Part shown: one piece after another, positions 1-7,031 of the stretch
Numbering within the stretch: position 1 is the stretch's first letter
How the letters are laid out: the number at the start of each line of letters is the position of its first letter
Origin: Planctomycetaceae bacterium
GTDB taxonomy: Bacteria > Planctomycetota > Planctomycetia > Pirellulales > PALSA-1355
Reading direction: 5' to 3'
Length of the DNA: 43,672 nt
Assembly: GCA_003153375.1 (NCBI GenBank)
Contig: PLYM01000218.1
Coordinates: 1 to 43,672, forward strand
Translations under genes and position numbers: made by a program
The notes under the pieces: generated by a model
Database searches by the model: none
What the model was told of the DNA's origin: nothing
What the model saw: the letters and a program-made list of their open reading frames with translations, nothing else

Positions 1-309
1 AAGCAATTTCGGTGGTTGGTATAAGAATACCAAGCCAGAATTAGCGGTTCGGCGGCTATTTCACGGGATGGGCTATCGATATCGGCTACATGGCCGATTG
101 CCTGGGCGGCCGGATATGGTCTTTGCGGGGCGGCATAAGGTCATTTTCGTTCACGGCTGCTTTTGGCACCGCCACAAGGGGTGTCCTACTGCCGATTGCC
201 GAAGTCTCGGCTGGGTTTTTGGAAGCCCAAGCTGGAATCGAAGGGCTGGCGACACGACGAACCGAGAAGCGACTGCGGCGGCTTGGCTTCCAAGTCATGG
301 AGGTGAAAC
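1..309 (+). pseudogene. vsr: Broken very-short-patch-repair endonuclease (Vsr), 5' end outside the window
   Basis: Vsr endonucleases nick beside T:G mismatches left by deamination of 5-methylcytosine. Frame 2 from the first base reads KNTKPELAVRRLFHGMGYRY, then RLPGRPDMVF and VIFVHGCFWHRHKGCP. These are the N-terminal and central Vsr motifs, with the FVHGCFWH metal-site core. Near base 195 the homology moves to frame 1 (LPKSRLGFWKPKLE). Near base 245 it moves again to frame 0 (TRRTEKRLRRLGFQVMEV), the usual C-terminal strand. At least two frameshifts therefore separate the three parts and no single frame gives a complete protein. The usual final tryptophan-rich WECE motif is not seen; the frame runs into the next gene instead. 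A dcm-type cytosine methyltransferase normally sits beside vsr and would lie upstream of the window. The family call is solid; decay rather than sequencing error is inferred from the similar damage in the neighbouring endonuclease gene. Confidence 0.8.
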
Positions 310-495
310 ATGGTGGAGTTCACGGTTGTTGGCTTTTACCCAGATACGCTACAACGTTTTGCAACTTCCCTTGAAGCCAAGGGGCCAGACGAGGCCGAAA
401 ATTTATGCACTCAGCGCTATCCTGGAGTCGTCGTTTGTGGTGTCTTTGTTGGGTGCCATCAGGCCGTTGACACAGCGGAATTCATCGAAGACTAG
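310..495 (+). CDS. Small protein of unknown function (61 aa) between two broken defence genes
   Basis: I do not recognise a named family. The start ATG at 310 follows a perfect Shine-Dalgarno, GGAGGTGA at 299-306, which makes this a well supported gene despite its size. The product is 61 residues, mildly acidic, with a regular alternation that suggests strands and one helix: EFTVVGFYPDT, then RFATSLEAKGPDEAENLC, then GVVVCGVFVGCHQ. Three cysteines (C37, C47, C53 approximately) and one histidine next to the last cysteine are present. There is no signal peptide or membrane segment. The gene overlaps or abuts the end of the broken vsr reading frame and ends 30 bases before the SRA-Mrr pseudogene, so the three were probably one transcription unit. 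Unlike both neighbours it has no frameshift. The sequence looks like a soluble alpha/beta domain under selection; no function can be given. Confidence 0.65.
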   Translation: MVEFTVVGFYPDTLQRFATSLEAKGPDEAENLCTQRYPGVVVCGVFVGCHQAVDTAEFIED

Positions 496-525
496 CCGGA
501 GTGATCGCAACCAGAGTTTCCTCGC

Positions 526-1531
526 ATGAACGAGGTCCAAAGCTCCTTCCAGGTATCCAGACTCTATTCCAACGAGGAAATCTACAGATCGTTGTCCATT
601 GGAAATGCGGGCGGCGTTCGCGTTAAAACGAGTGCCTCGGGTGCAGTGGAGCGTGTGGTGATCTTCACGTCATTGCCCACCGCACGACAACTTGCCGAGA
701 ACCCCTATCACGACCGCATGGAAGGGGACGTGTTGATCTACACTGGTGCGGGGCTAGAGGGTGACCAGTCTGTCACCGGAGTAAATGCGAGGATTGTGCA
801 ACAGCAGGATACTCCATTTCCAATTTACGGCTTTTTGCAAATTGGGAGTCGTCGCGATCCATCGATTGGTAACAAAGATGGGCATTTCTCGGTTTGCTTG
901 AGTATCTGCGCGGGTATCGTGAACGACAAGTGGATTCCCAGGGTGCGTTACGAAACGCCTGGGTATTTGAATTGAGGGTGCATTCCACCCCATCGTCGAT
1001 CGACAAAGCATTCGACTGGCGCATCATGAGCGACATTCTTGCGAATCGCCCGAAGGACATGATCCTCGACGACCGTGAAGTAGTGACCCCAGAAGCAACG
1101 GCGGATACACCGCTGGACATTGCGCAACTCGAACCGATTCGGCGGCAGTTGCTTGCATTCGAGCCGCAACAATTCGAGCACGTAATCCATGACTTGCTTG
1201 AGCAATCTGGATTCGAGCAAGTCGAAGTAACAAATACAGTCAAGACGGGGGTATTGACGTCAATGCGCGACCTGGAAAGCGGTCGTGGCCACTACGTCAT
1301 CTCTTGATCCAACTCCAGGCCAAGCGATGGTTGCACACCGTCGGCTGAAAGGAAGTCGCGGAACTGAGGGGAAGTCTTCAGCCACACGCGGCGGGTTGTA
1401 TTGTTACAACAAGTCACTTTTCCCGTGCTGCGATCAGCGAGTCGACCGCTCCCGGAAAGGTTCCAATATCGGTAATTGACGGCTATGAACTTGCCAGTGT
1501 TGTGACAACGCTCAATTTGCGACTGAAATGA
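526..1531 (+). pseudogene. Broken SRA-Mrr type modification-dependent restriction endonuclease
   Basis: The N-terminal part (526 to about 874, frame 1) looks like an SRA/YDG-type modified-base reader as found in McrA-like enzymes: SIGNAGGVRV, then GDVLIYTGAGLEGDQS. Near 870-876 (aacaaagatgg) the reading shifts to frame 0, where RWAFLGLLEYLRGYRERQVD and RNAWVFELRVH complete that domain. After a linker, FEHVIHDLLEQSGFEQVEV opens an Mrr-type nuclease domain. A second shift near 1248 leads to frame 2: GIDVNARPGK, then LLIQLQAKRW, the D...QxK catalytic core. A TGA at 1346-1348 interrupts the QAKRWLHTVG-KEVAELRG stretch, and the frame then continues cleanly through GCIVTTSHFSRAA and PISVIDGYELA to TGA at 1529-1531. 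Two frameshifts and one nonsense codon show a dead gene. Such enzymes cut DNA carrying modified cytosine. That pairs logically with a Vsr that repairs deaminated 5-methylcytosine. The exact SRA subfamily is uncertain. Confidence 0.8.
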
Positions 1532-2225
1532 CTCGTTGCTCCTCGAATCACAGAGCAGAATAGGGAAAATAAATCCGCTGGGCATTTTGCGTTCGCAACG
1601 CCCCCCTAAACGTAGTGCGGTGGAAATCCCACTTTTGGCGCTGCCATAGGCCTCAGATTCGCTCGGGGCCATGGTGGCGAGTCGCCCGAACCTTTGTCCC
1701 TCTCGGTTCGTCCGCCGGGCGGCCTGCTCGCCTAGCAAATCGTGTTGCTGGCGACGGCTCACACTTTGCAAGTGTCGGGCAACCCGCGCGGTGAAATCGT
1801 GATCGCACACGTGGGCGGAAATTGCTCGTCGCTGCGCGCTGTTTGCAAGAGTCGCGCGAAGCGCGCTGGCATCTCGTGCCGCAGCGGACTCCGTGCTGGG
1901 CGTAGAATGGCGAGACATGGACCTGCGGATACTCGTTGCAACGACTGACGTGTCGAATGGCGCTGCGGAGCAATGGAGAAGTCATCCTGGTCGTCAAACG
2001 ACCGGTGGCAGCGCCGGTCGCGCACTACTCGGGTACGCAACACCCAAATCCCTGCGGCGACTTGAATCGGTTTCTTTAACTTTTTTGGCCCGTAATTTGC
2101 AATCCTCCCAGATTGCCGTTGGGCACGACGGGAACAGCGTTTGAACCTGACTTGGGGCGTGTGACGGCTGAGGGCCGTGTGACGACGCGCGGGGTCGCAA
2201 AGTTTTCCTCACGTGCATTCTCGGA
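1532..2225. other. Gene-free stretch after the defence remnant
   Basis: About 700 bases between the end of the restriction pseudogene and the candidate promoter of the DUF1573 gene. Open frames exist on both strands (for example 1742-1948 plus and 1653-1997 minus), but their translations are rich in Arg, Ser and Cys, show no domain, and lack convincing ribosome sites. Base composition is mixed. I see no tRNA cloverleaf, no insertion-sequence ends and no CRISPR spacing. It may be further decayed sequence of the island or a long intergenic region. Confidence 0.5.
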
Positions 2226-2229
2226 ATGT

Positions 2230-2257
2230 TTGACTTTCTTTCGTTGACAGGTAAACT
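2230..2257 (+). promoter_or_regulatory. Candidate sigma-70-like promoter upstream of the DUF1573 gene
   Basis: TTGACT at 2230-2235 and TAAACT at 2252-2257 are separated by 16 bases. This resembles a vegetative promoter, pointing at the gene that starts at 2413 and leaving a 5' leader of roughly 150 bases. Planctomycete promoters are poorly defined, so this is a pattern match only. Confidence 0.35.
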
Positions 2258-2302
2258 CGATCATGTTCACGACGATTCACAAAAGTTGTCGCTTCTTGCA
2301 GG

Positions 2303-2336
2303 CCCGTCGCGCGGACTCGCGGCGTGGTCTTTTTTT
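2303..2336 (+). terminator. GC hairpin plus T-run in the leader of the DUF1573 gene
   Basis: GTCGCG (2306-2311) can pair with CGCGGC (2318-2323) around a 6-base loop. TGG follows, then a run of seven T (2330-2336). This has the form of an intrinsic terminator. Because it lies between the candidate promoter at 2230 and the start codon at 2413, it could be a leader attenuator; alternatively it ends transcription coming from the upstream island. The stem is short and includes a G-T pair. Confidence 0.35.
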
Positions 2337-2412
2337 ATTGGCATGAGGGTGGTCGCCGCGGCAGCCATCACTGCCGCTGGTCGACCCTGGTTTCGTTTAG
2401 CAGGGGCTCACC

Positions 2413-3411
2413 ATGTTTCGTAGCGGCGTCACGTTCGCAATTTCTCTGTGTTGTTTAGGCTCGACGGCGTCGGCTCAGCAATGGGCGGAGAAGATGTTCT
2501 CCGAGCGCAATCACGACTTCGGCCAGGTGCCGCGTTCGGCCAAGGTCGAGTTTCCCTTCGTGCTCACGAATCTCTATGCCGCCGACGTACACATCGCCGG
2601 CGTGCGGGCCAGCTGCGGTTGCACTCAGCCGCGCATTGAGAAGGACACGCTGAAGGCGAACGAAAAAGGCGCGATCATCGCGGCCTTCAACACCCGCACC
2701 TTCAGCGGCCAACACGGCGCCCGCGTGACGGTGACGATCGACAAGCCCCAATGGGCCGAGGTCGTGCTCGACGTCAAAGGCTTCATCCGCACCGACCTGA
2801 CGGTCGATCCGGGCCAGGTCAGCCTCGGTTCGGTGCCCGTCGGCCAGGGCGTCGAGAAGAAGATCCGCGTCAGCCACGTCGGCAGCAACGATTGGAAAAT
2901 CACGGGCGTGACGAGCGATTCGCCGTTCGTGACCGCCTCGACCAAGGAAATCTCGCGCAATGGCGGCCAGGTTGCTTATGAGCTCGACGTCCAATTGCAG
3001 GACGGCGCTCCGGTCGGCTATCTGAAAGACCAGTTGCAACTGACGACCAACGACAACAACGCGAAGCAGTTTCCCGTGATGGTCGAAGGCCTGATTCTGT
3101 CGGACCTGACCGTGAGCCCGGCGGCCCTGCTGCTGGGCAACGTGCAACCGGGCCAGAAGATCACGAAGCAAATCGTGGTCAAAGGGCTGAAACCGTTCAA
3201 GATCATCGACATCCACAGCGACAACCCGGCCCTCACTTTCCAGCCGTCGACCGACACGAAACAGGTGCACCTGGTGCCGGTGACCTTCGAGGCGGGCCGC
3301 GAGGCGGGCAAGATCGCGGGCAAGATCGAGATCATCACCGATCTGGGCGACCACAAGACGGCCGAGCTGAACGTGATCGGACAGATCACCGAGCCCCTGG
3401 CCGGCAAGTAA
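2413..3411 (+). CDS. Secreted DUF1573 domain protein
   Basis: 332-residue exported protein. Residues 1-21 form a signal peptide (hydrophobic SGVTFAISLCCLG, cleavage likely after TASA). The mature part opens with a DUF1573 domain (residues about 27-110) of immunoglobulin-like beta structure, with HDFGQVPRSAKVEFPFVLTN and the characteristic ASCGCTQP turn. Two further beta repeats of similar plan follow (about 115-215 and 220-325), each starting with a D-L-T-V-x-P motif: DLTVDPGQVSLGSVPVGQ and DLTVSPAALLLGNVQPGQ. This suggests three stacked Ig-like modules. The start ATG has AGGGGC upstream. Such proteins are common in planctomycetes and Bacteroidetes, and their function is unknown; a role in cell-surface adhesion or scaffolding is only a guess. 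It is a single gene with its own candidate promoter and terminator. Confidence 0.88.
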   Translation: MFRSGVTFAISLCCLGSTASAQQWAEKMFSERNHDFGQVPRSAKVEFPFVLTNLYAADVHIAGVRASCGCTQPRIEKDTLKANEKGAIIAAFNTRTFSGQHGARVTVTIDKPQWAEVVLDVKGFIRTDLTVDPGQVSLGSVPVGQGVEKKIRVSHVGSNDWKITGVTSDSPFVTASTKEISRNGGQVAYELDVQLQDGAPVGYLKDQLQLTTNDNNAKQFPVMVEGLILSDLTVSPAALLLGNVQPGQKITKQIVVKGLKPFKIIDIHSDNPALTFQPSTDTKQVHLVPVTFEAGREAGKIAGKIEIITDLGDHKTAELNVIGQITEPLAGK

Positions 3412-3463
3412 GCTGACGGCTCAGGCGAGGCCGAATGAGTACGTTGTAATTGGCAGGACTTTG

Positions 3464-3500
3464 ATGGGGTCGACGGAAATTCCGCCAGCCCCATTTCTTT
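3464..3500 (+). terminator. Putative terminator after the DUF1573 gene
   Basis: ATGGGG (3464-3469) pairs with CCCCAT (3489-3494), with an inner CGGAA/TTCCG pairing between them. TTTCTTT follows. The position, 53 bases after the stop codon, suits an intrinsic terminator. The T-tract is interrupted by one C. Confidence 0.45.
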
Positions 3501-3569
3501 GCGCGCGGGCCGTCTGGCTGTCACACCGCGCGCGTGTTAATCCCTGCGGGTGCGCGAAGCGGTAGGGGC

Positions 3570-3613
3570 AAACGTCAGACGTTTCATGCCAGGTGCGTAA
3601 ACGTCCGAAGTTT
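3570..3613. promoter_or_regulatory. Two copies of a 15-bp palindrome: candidate operator or centromere-like site
   Basis: AAACGTCAGACGTTT at 3570-3584 is a perfect inverted repeat (7-1-7). AAACGTCCGAAGTTT at 3599-3613 is the same sequence with two changes. The repeats are 29 bases apart start to start and lie about 105 bases upstream of a gene for a ribbon-helix-helix DNA-binding protein. RHH proteins bind such repeated short sites and often control their own operon. The sites are seen directly; binding by the adjacent protein is inference. Confidence 0.5.
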
Positions 3614-3716
3614 GCTGATGAAGGCGCCAACCCCGGCGCCGCGCTGGTGGTGGCCCAAGATCGCACCGCCCCAGCCCAGTCGCGGCAGAGAAATTGAACC
3701 CTCAGGAACGAAAACC

Positions 3717-3965
3717 ATGCGGCCTCGACGCGCGAGCGAACCGCCGAAGGTCCGAGCCACGCTCTACCTGTCCGCCGAAGTGCTCAACGAAGCCCGCAAC
3801 GCGGCCGTCCACCTGGCCGGCTACCCGGCTCGCATGACGCTGACGAAGTTGGCCGAAGAGGCCCTGCGGCGTGAGCTGGAGCGACTGCAAGAGCGCTACA
3901 ACGGGGGCCAGCCTTTTCCGGACCGTGGCGAGGACTTGCGGGGCGGCCGGCCCATTGCTGCTTGA
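3717..3965 (+). CDS. Ribbon-helix-helix DNA-binding protein, similar to plasmid centromere-binding ParB C-terminal domain
   Basis: 82-residue protein, starting at the ATG at 3717 (AGGA at about 3704); the open frame continues upstream without a better start. After a short basic tail (MRPRRASEPP) the pattern RATLYLSAEVLNEARNAAVHL fits an RHH beta strand followed by helix 1. MTLTKLAEEALRRELERLQE fits helix 2. The ending, NGGQPFPDR...LRGGRP, is one I associate with the RHH centromere-binding proteins of some actinobacterial plasmid partition systems. No ParA ATPase gene is adjacent, so a classical partition cassette is not present here. The gene is followed 12 bases later by a 42-aa gene and then a protease gene, with tight coupling, indicating an operon. 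It probably represses its own operon through the palindromes at 3570-3613 (inference). Fold call fairly sure, role unsure. Confidence 0.75.
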   Translation: MRPRRASEPPKVRATLYLSAEVLNEARNAAVHLAGYPARMTLTKLAEEALRRELERLQERYNGGQPFPDRGEDLRGGRPIAA

Positions 3966-3977
3966 GCGAGGTGAGTT

Positions 3978-4106
3978 ATGGCTCGAAGTGTCACGAATTC
4001 CGCCGGCCCGGCCGTCGACCGCGAACAATTGCGGCAGGAGCTGTTGAAGCTCATCGTCCGCAGCGAGGCCAGCCGTCGCGATCAAACCAAGGCGACCGGT
4101 AAGTGA
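3978..4106 (+). CDS. 42-aa protein of unknown function, coupled to the protease gene
   Basis: Short gene with a near-perfect Shine-Dalgarno, GAGGTGA at 3968-3974, three bases before the ATG at 3978. The product begins MARSVTNSAGPAVD and continues with an amphipathic helix, REQLRQELLKLIVRSEASRR, ending DQTKATGK. It is charged, has no membrane segment and no cysteine. Its stop TGA (4104-4106) overlaps the GTG start (4103-4105) of the protease gene in the arrangement GTGA, so the two are translationally coupled. The position between an RHH regulator and a protease suggests a partner or adaptor of one of them, but no family is recognised. Confidence comes from the ribosome site and the overlaps, not from homology. 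Confidence 0.6.
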   Translation: MARSVTNSAGPAVDREQLRQELLKLIVRSEASRRDQTKATGK

Positions 4107-5200
4107 AGTGTCTGTTGGCAATCGGCGCCTGCCTGCTGGCCGCGCTGCCCGCCGCTGCGCAAAACGCGGGTCGCGGACAGGTGGGCAGTTCGCTGCAATC
4201 ACTGAGTCAATTCGCGCCGACCACGAGTCTTCAACCCCTCGGCAATGTTCACCCGGCCGTGGCCCGCATCGTGGCCCCCGGCAACGGCAGCATCTCCTAT
4301 GGCTCGGGGACGCTGGTCTACACCGACTCCCAATACGGATTGGTGATCACGAACTGGCACGTCATCAACGAGGCCACGGGGCCGATCTCGGTCCATTTTC
4401 CCGACGGTTTCTATTCGCTGGGCGCCGTGCAGCGTGTGGACCGTGACTGGGACCTGGCGGCCATCGCGATTCGCCGGCCCAACGCTTCGCCCGTGCGACT
4501 GGCCACGGTGCCGGCCCGTCCCGGCGAGTTGCTGACGATTGCCGGCTATGGCTCGGGCACCTACCGCGCGGCGAGCGGACCGTGTACGCAGTATGTGGCC
4601 CCCGGTTCGACGTTCCCGTTCGAAATGGTTGAAGTGGCCGTGAAGGCGCGACAGGGTGACTCGGGGGGACCGATCTTCAATGGTCGCGGCGAATTGGCCG
4701 GCGTGTTGTTTGGCGAGGGAGAGGGTCGCACATCGGGCAGCTATTGCGGTCGCGTGCGCTGGTTTCTGGCGAACATCGTGCCCGATCCGACGCTTGGTGC
4801 CGGCATGATCGCGGCCGCCGGCTTGAAACCGATTCCGCCCCGGCCCCCAGCGGTCGAAACGGCGCCAGCAGCGAACGCGACGATCGAGGTCGCGCAGACG
4901 CCGGCGATTCCGATCAGCCGGCCGAGGTCGATCGTCAGCGCCGAGCCGGCCGAGGAGACCTCGACAGCCACGACGATTCCAATCGCCGAAGTGGCGGCCG
5001 GCAACAAGCCGCCGGTGGTGATGGCCAGCACGCAGGCGGGCGAACCCGAAGTGGCCATGGTGCAAACCATTGGTTGGGAGGATTTCGCCGGCCATAGCAC
5101 GGGCGAGCAGGCGAAAACCGTGCTGGCGATTATCGGGGTTTTGGCGATCGTGGTGCATGCCCTGAGTTGGCTGAGCCGCGAGCGTCCGGCGGCCAAATAG
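4103..5200 (+). CDS. Exported trypsin-like serine protease with C-terminal membrane anchor
   Basis: 365 residues starting at GTG 4103, which overlaps the stop of the preceding gene. A signal peptide (residues 1-19, CLLAIGACLLAALPAAA) is followed by a trypsin-like domain (about 45-230). The catalytic triad is intact: H86 in ITNWHVIN, D117 in DWDLAAI and S187 in RQGDSGGPIF. Residues about 245-330 are a proline/alanine-rich low-complexity linker. A single hydrophobic segment near the C-terminus (about 336-355, TVLAIIGVLAIVVHALSWL), followed by basic residues, should anchor the protein in the membrane with the protease domain outside the cytoplasm. There is no PDZ domain, so it is not a standard DegP. 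It is the last gene of the RHH / 42-aa / protease operon. The substrate is unknown. A proteolytic role is well supported by the triad; its link to the RHH protein is inferred only from gene order. Confidence 0.85.
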   Translation: MKCLLAIGACLLAALPAAAQNAGRGQVGSSLQSLSQFAPTTSLQPLGNVHPAVARIVAPGNGSISYGSGTLVYTDSQYGLVITNWHVINEATGPISVHFPDGFYSLGAVQRVDRDWDLAAIAIRRPNASPVRLATVPARPGELLTIAGYGSGTYRAASGPCTQYVAPGSTFPFEMVEVAVKARQGDSGGPIFNGRGELAGVLFGEGEGRTSGSYCGRVRWFLANIVPDPTLGAGMIAAAGLKPIPPRPPAVETAPAANATIEVAQTPAIPISRPRSIVSAEPAEETSTATTIPIAEVAAGNKPPVVMASTQAGEPEVAMVQTIGWEDFAGHSTGEQAKTVLAIIGVLAIVVHALSWLSRERPAAK

Positions 5201-5333
5201 CCGCCCGTCGAGCGAATTGCGCGATTTTGCAGCCTCAAGCCCTGCTTCCCCTCGCCCGCCGCACTCTCAGATTGACCCTTGCCGGCCGCGAGTCTACGAT
5301 CGTGGTAGTCTTGTGCCAGGGGACATTTGCCGC

Positions 5334-5708
5334 ATGTTTGCTCGCGCGTTCTGGGTAGCCTGTTTGTCGACCGTGTTGCTCGTGCGTACGGCGCATTGCC
5401 TGTACGTCGAGGCCACGCTTTGCGAGCACGCCGTCGAGGCCGCCTCGGCGGATCCTCCCCTGTCGGACCCGTGCGAGTCGGACCCGAATGAGTCCGGCTG
5501 TATTTGCCGGGGTGCGATTTTCATCGCCCCCTGCGAGGTTCCCACGCTCGAGCGCCAGGGCGACCTGCTGCGGCCACTGGACCAGTGCCCGATCGCAGTT
5601 GCGGGCACCCAATGCGCCCAGCGCGAGCCCACGAGGGCCGGTCTCTTCCTACCTCCGCGGCTTTCTGCAAGAGCGGTGCGCGCGTGGTTTGCCTGTTGGC
5701 AGATCTGA
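5334..5708 (+). CDS. Small secreted Cys-rich protein preceding a metal-efflux cluster
   Basis: 124 residues from the ATG at 5334. The N-terminus (MFARAFWVACLSTVLLVRTAHC) is a signal peptide, possibly ending at a lipobox-like cysteine although LVRTAHC is not a canonical lipobox. The mature part is acidic (DPPLSDPCESDPNESGC) with clustered cysteines: CLYVEATLC, then CESDPNESGCICRGAIFIAPC, and further cysteines later. It has no recognised domain. It ends 93 bases before an RND adaptor gene and reads in the same direction, so it may be the first gene of the efflux operon and might bind or sense metal in the periplasm; that is inference from Cys content and position. An overlapping open frame in another phase (5504-5920) has no comparable features. 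Confidence 0.55.
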   Translation: MFARAFWVACLSTVLLVRTAHCLYVEATLCEHAVEAASADPPLSDPCESDPNESGCICRGAIFIAPCEVPTLERQGDLLRPLDQCPIAVAGTQCAQREPTRAGLFLPPRLSARAVRAWFACWQI

Positions 5709-5801
5709 GCGCCTCTCTCGACGTGCCGAAGGTGCGATTGCGATGCATTTGCGTGGCGATCGGATTCGTTTCCGCGTTCCACACTGGGGAGAGTTCTGAC
5801 G

Positions 5802-7019
5802 ATGGCCGATTTTTCCGACAAGCGCCTGCCGGAAGGCAAACTCATAGCCGCCGTGGCGGTCGTTTCGCTGGCCGCCGTGTTGCTGGTGTGGTTCGCGGCT
5901 CGCGCCCATCGCCCCGTTGAGGAGGCGGAACAGGCCGACAAGGAGACCGCCGCCGAGGCGGAGTCGGCCAGCGTTCAGCTCGACCGGCCCGAGCTGGTCA
6001 AGGCGGCCGGTATTCAAGTCGAACCGGTCGAAACCCGCACGGTCGAAAACATGCTGACCTGCAACGGCAGCGCGGGTTTTAACCAGAACCAATACGTCAA
6101 GGTGCCGCCCAAGGCCGACGGCATTCTGGCCAAGATCAACGTCGACGTCGGGGCGCGCGTTCGCGCGGGCGACGTCCTGGCCACGGTCAACTCGCAGCCT
6201 TTGGGCGACCTGAAGGCCTCGTATATCAAGGCCCTGGTGCACCAGGAGCACTTGCGCTGGCAAATCGAACGCTACCAGGCGGCCGCCGAGGGCGTGGCGG
6301 CCAAGAACCTGATCGAAGCCAGGCATCTGCTGGAAGAGGAGTTGGCCGACACGGCGCGTATCAAGAATCGGCTTGAGAATTTTGGGCTGAGCGGCCAGCA
6401 GATTGACGTGATTCCCAAACAGCGCGACTTGAGCACGCTGTTGCCGGTGCTAGCCCCACGCGACGGCGTGGTCGTGTTGCGGCAAGCCGTCGAAGGAGAG
6501 CCGGTGCAAACCGCGGTGCCGCTATTCGCGATCGCGGATCTGGAAACGATGTGGGTCCATCTGTACGTCTATGAAAGCCAGTTGCGCTCCGTGCGCATCG
6601 GGCAACTCGTAACGTTTTATCCCGATGGACTGGGCGGACAAGGTTTTGACGGCACGATCGATTGGAGCAGCCCCGAGGTCGATGCCGCGACGCGGACGAT
6701 TCAACTGCGGGCCCAGGTCGCGAATCGCGAGGGGGCGCTGCGGGCTAACATGTTCGGCAAGGCCGTGCTGCACGTCGAGAATGCCCAGCCACGACTGGTC
6801 GTGCCCCAGGCAGCGGTGCAGTCGCACCTGGGAAAACACGTGGTGTTCGTGCAGCAGCCGAACAACGCCTTTGAGATGCGGCCGATCTCCCTGGGGATCA
6901 AGGACGGCCCGTTTTGGGAAGTCACGGCCGGGCTCGCGGCCGGTGAAAAGGTGGCCACGATAGGCAGCTTCCTGTTGAAGGCGAATCTGGAAAACCCCGA
7001 TTTCGGCAAAGTCGAGTAA
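5802..7019 (+). CDS. RND efflux periplasmic adaptor subunit (HlyD/CzcB-CusB family)
   Basis: 405-residue membrane-fusion protein. It starts at ATG 5802 with GGGGAG about ten bases upstream. An N-terminal membrane segment (residues about 12-30, AAVAVVSLAAVLLVWFA) anchors it. The barrel-sandwich (lipoyl-like) half motifs are visible as VPPKADGILAKINVDVGARVRAGD and VLAPRDGVVVLRQAVEGEPV, on either side of a helical hairpin (about 130-210). A beta-barrel region follows (ETMWVHLYVYESQLRSVRIGQ), then a membrane-proximal domain. Adaptors of this type connect an inner-membrane RND pump to an outer-membrane channel. The gene ends 12 bases before the pump gene at 7032, so the two form an operon. No histidine- or methionine-rich metal-binding extension is seen at the N-terminus. 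Confidence 0.93.
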   Translation: MADFSDKRLPEGKLIAAVAVVSLAAVLLVWFAARAHRPVEEAEQADKETAAEAESASVQLDRPELVKAAGIQVEPVETRTVENMLTCNGSAGFNQNQYVKVPPKADGILAKINVDVGARVRAGDVLATVNSQPLGDLKASYIKALVHQEHLRWQIERYQAAAEGVAAKNLIEARHLLEEELADTARIKNRLENFGLSGQQIDVIPKQRDLSTLLPVLAPRDGVVVLRQAVEGEPVQTAVPLFAIADLETMWVHLYVYESQLRSVRIGQLVTFYPDGLGGQGFDGTIDWSSPEVDAATRTIQLRAQVANREGALRANMFGKAVLHVENAQPRLVVPQAAVQSHLGKHVVFVQQPNNAFEMRPISLGIKDGPFWEVTAGLAAGEKVATIGSFLLKANLENPDFGKVE

Positions 7020-7031
7020 CGAGACCCGAAC

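Noticed and set aside
1292-1918. 208-codon open frame on the minus strand in the decayed island
   Set aside because: It runs antisense to the recognisable Mrr C-terminus and shows no domain or ribosome site.
1532-2412. tRNA, CRISPR or insertion-sequence remnant in the gene-poor stretch
   Set aside because: No cloverleaf, regular repeat spacing, terminal inverted repeats or transposase fragments were found by reading.
4103-5200. Calling the protease DegP/HtrA
   Set aside because: It has a trypsin-like triad but no PDZ domain and instead ends in a linker and a membrane anchor.
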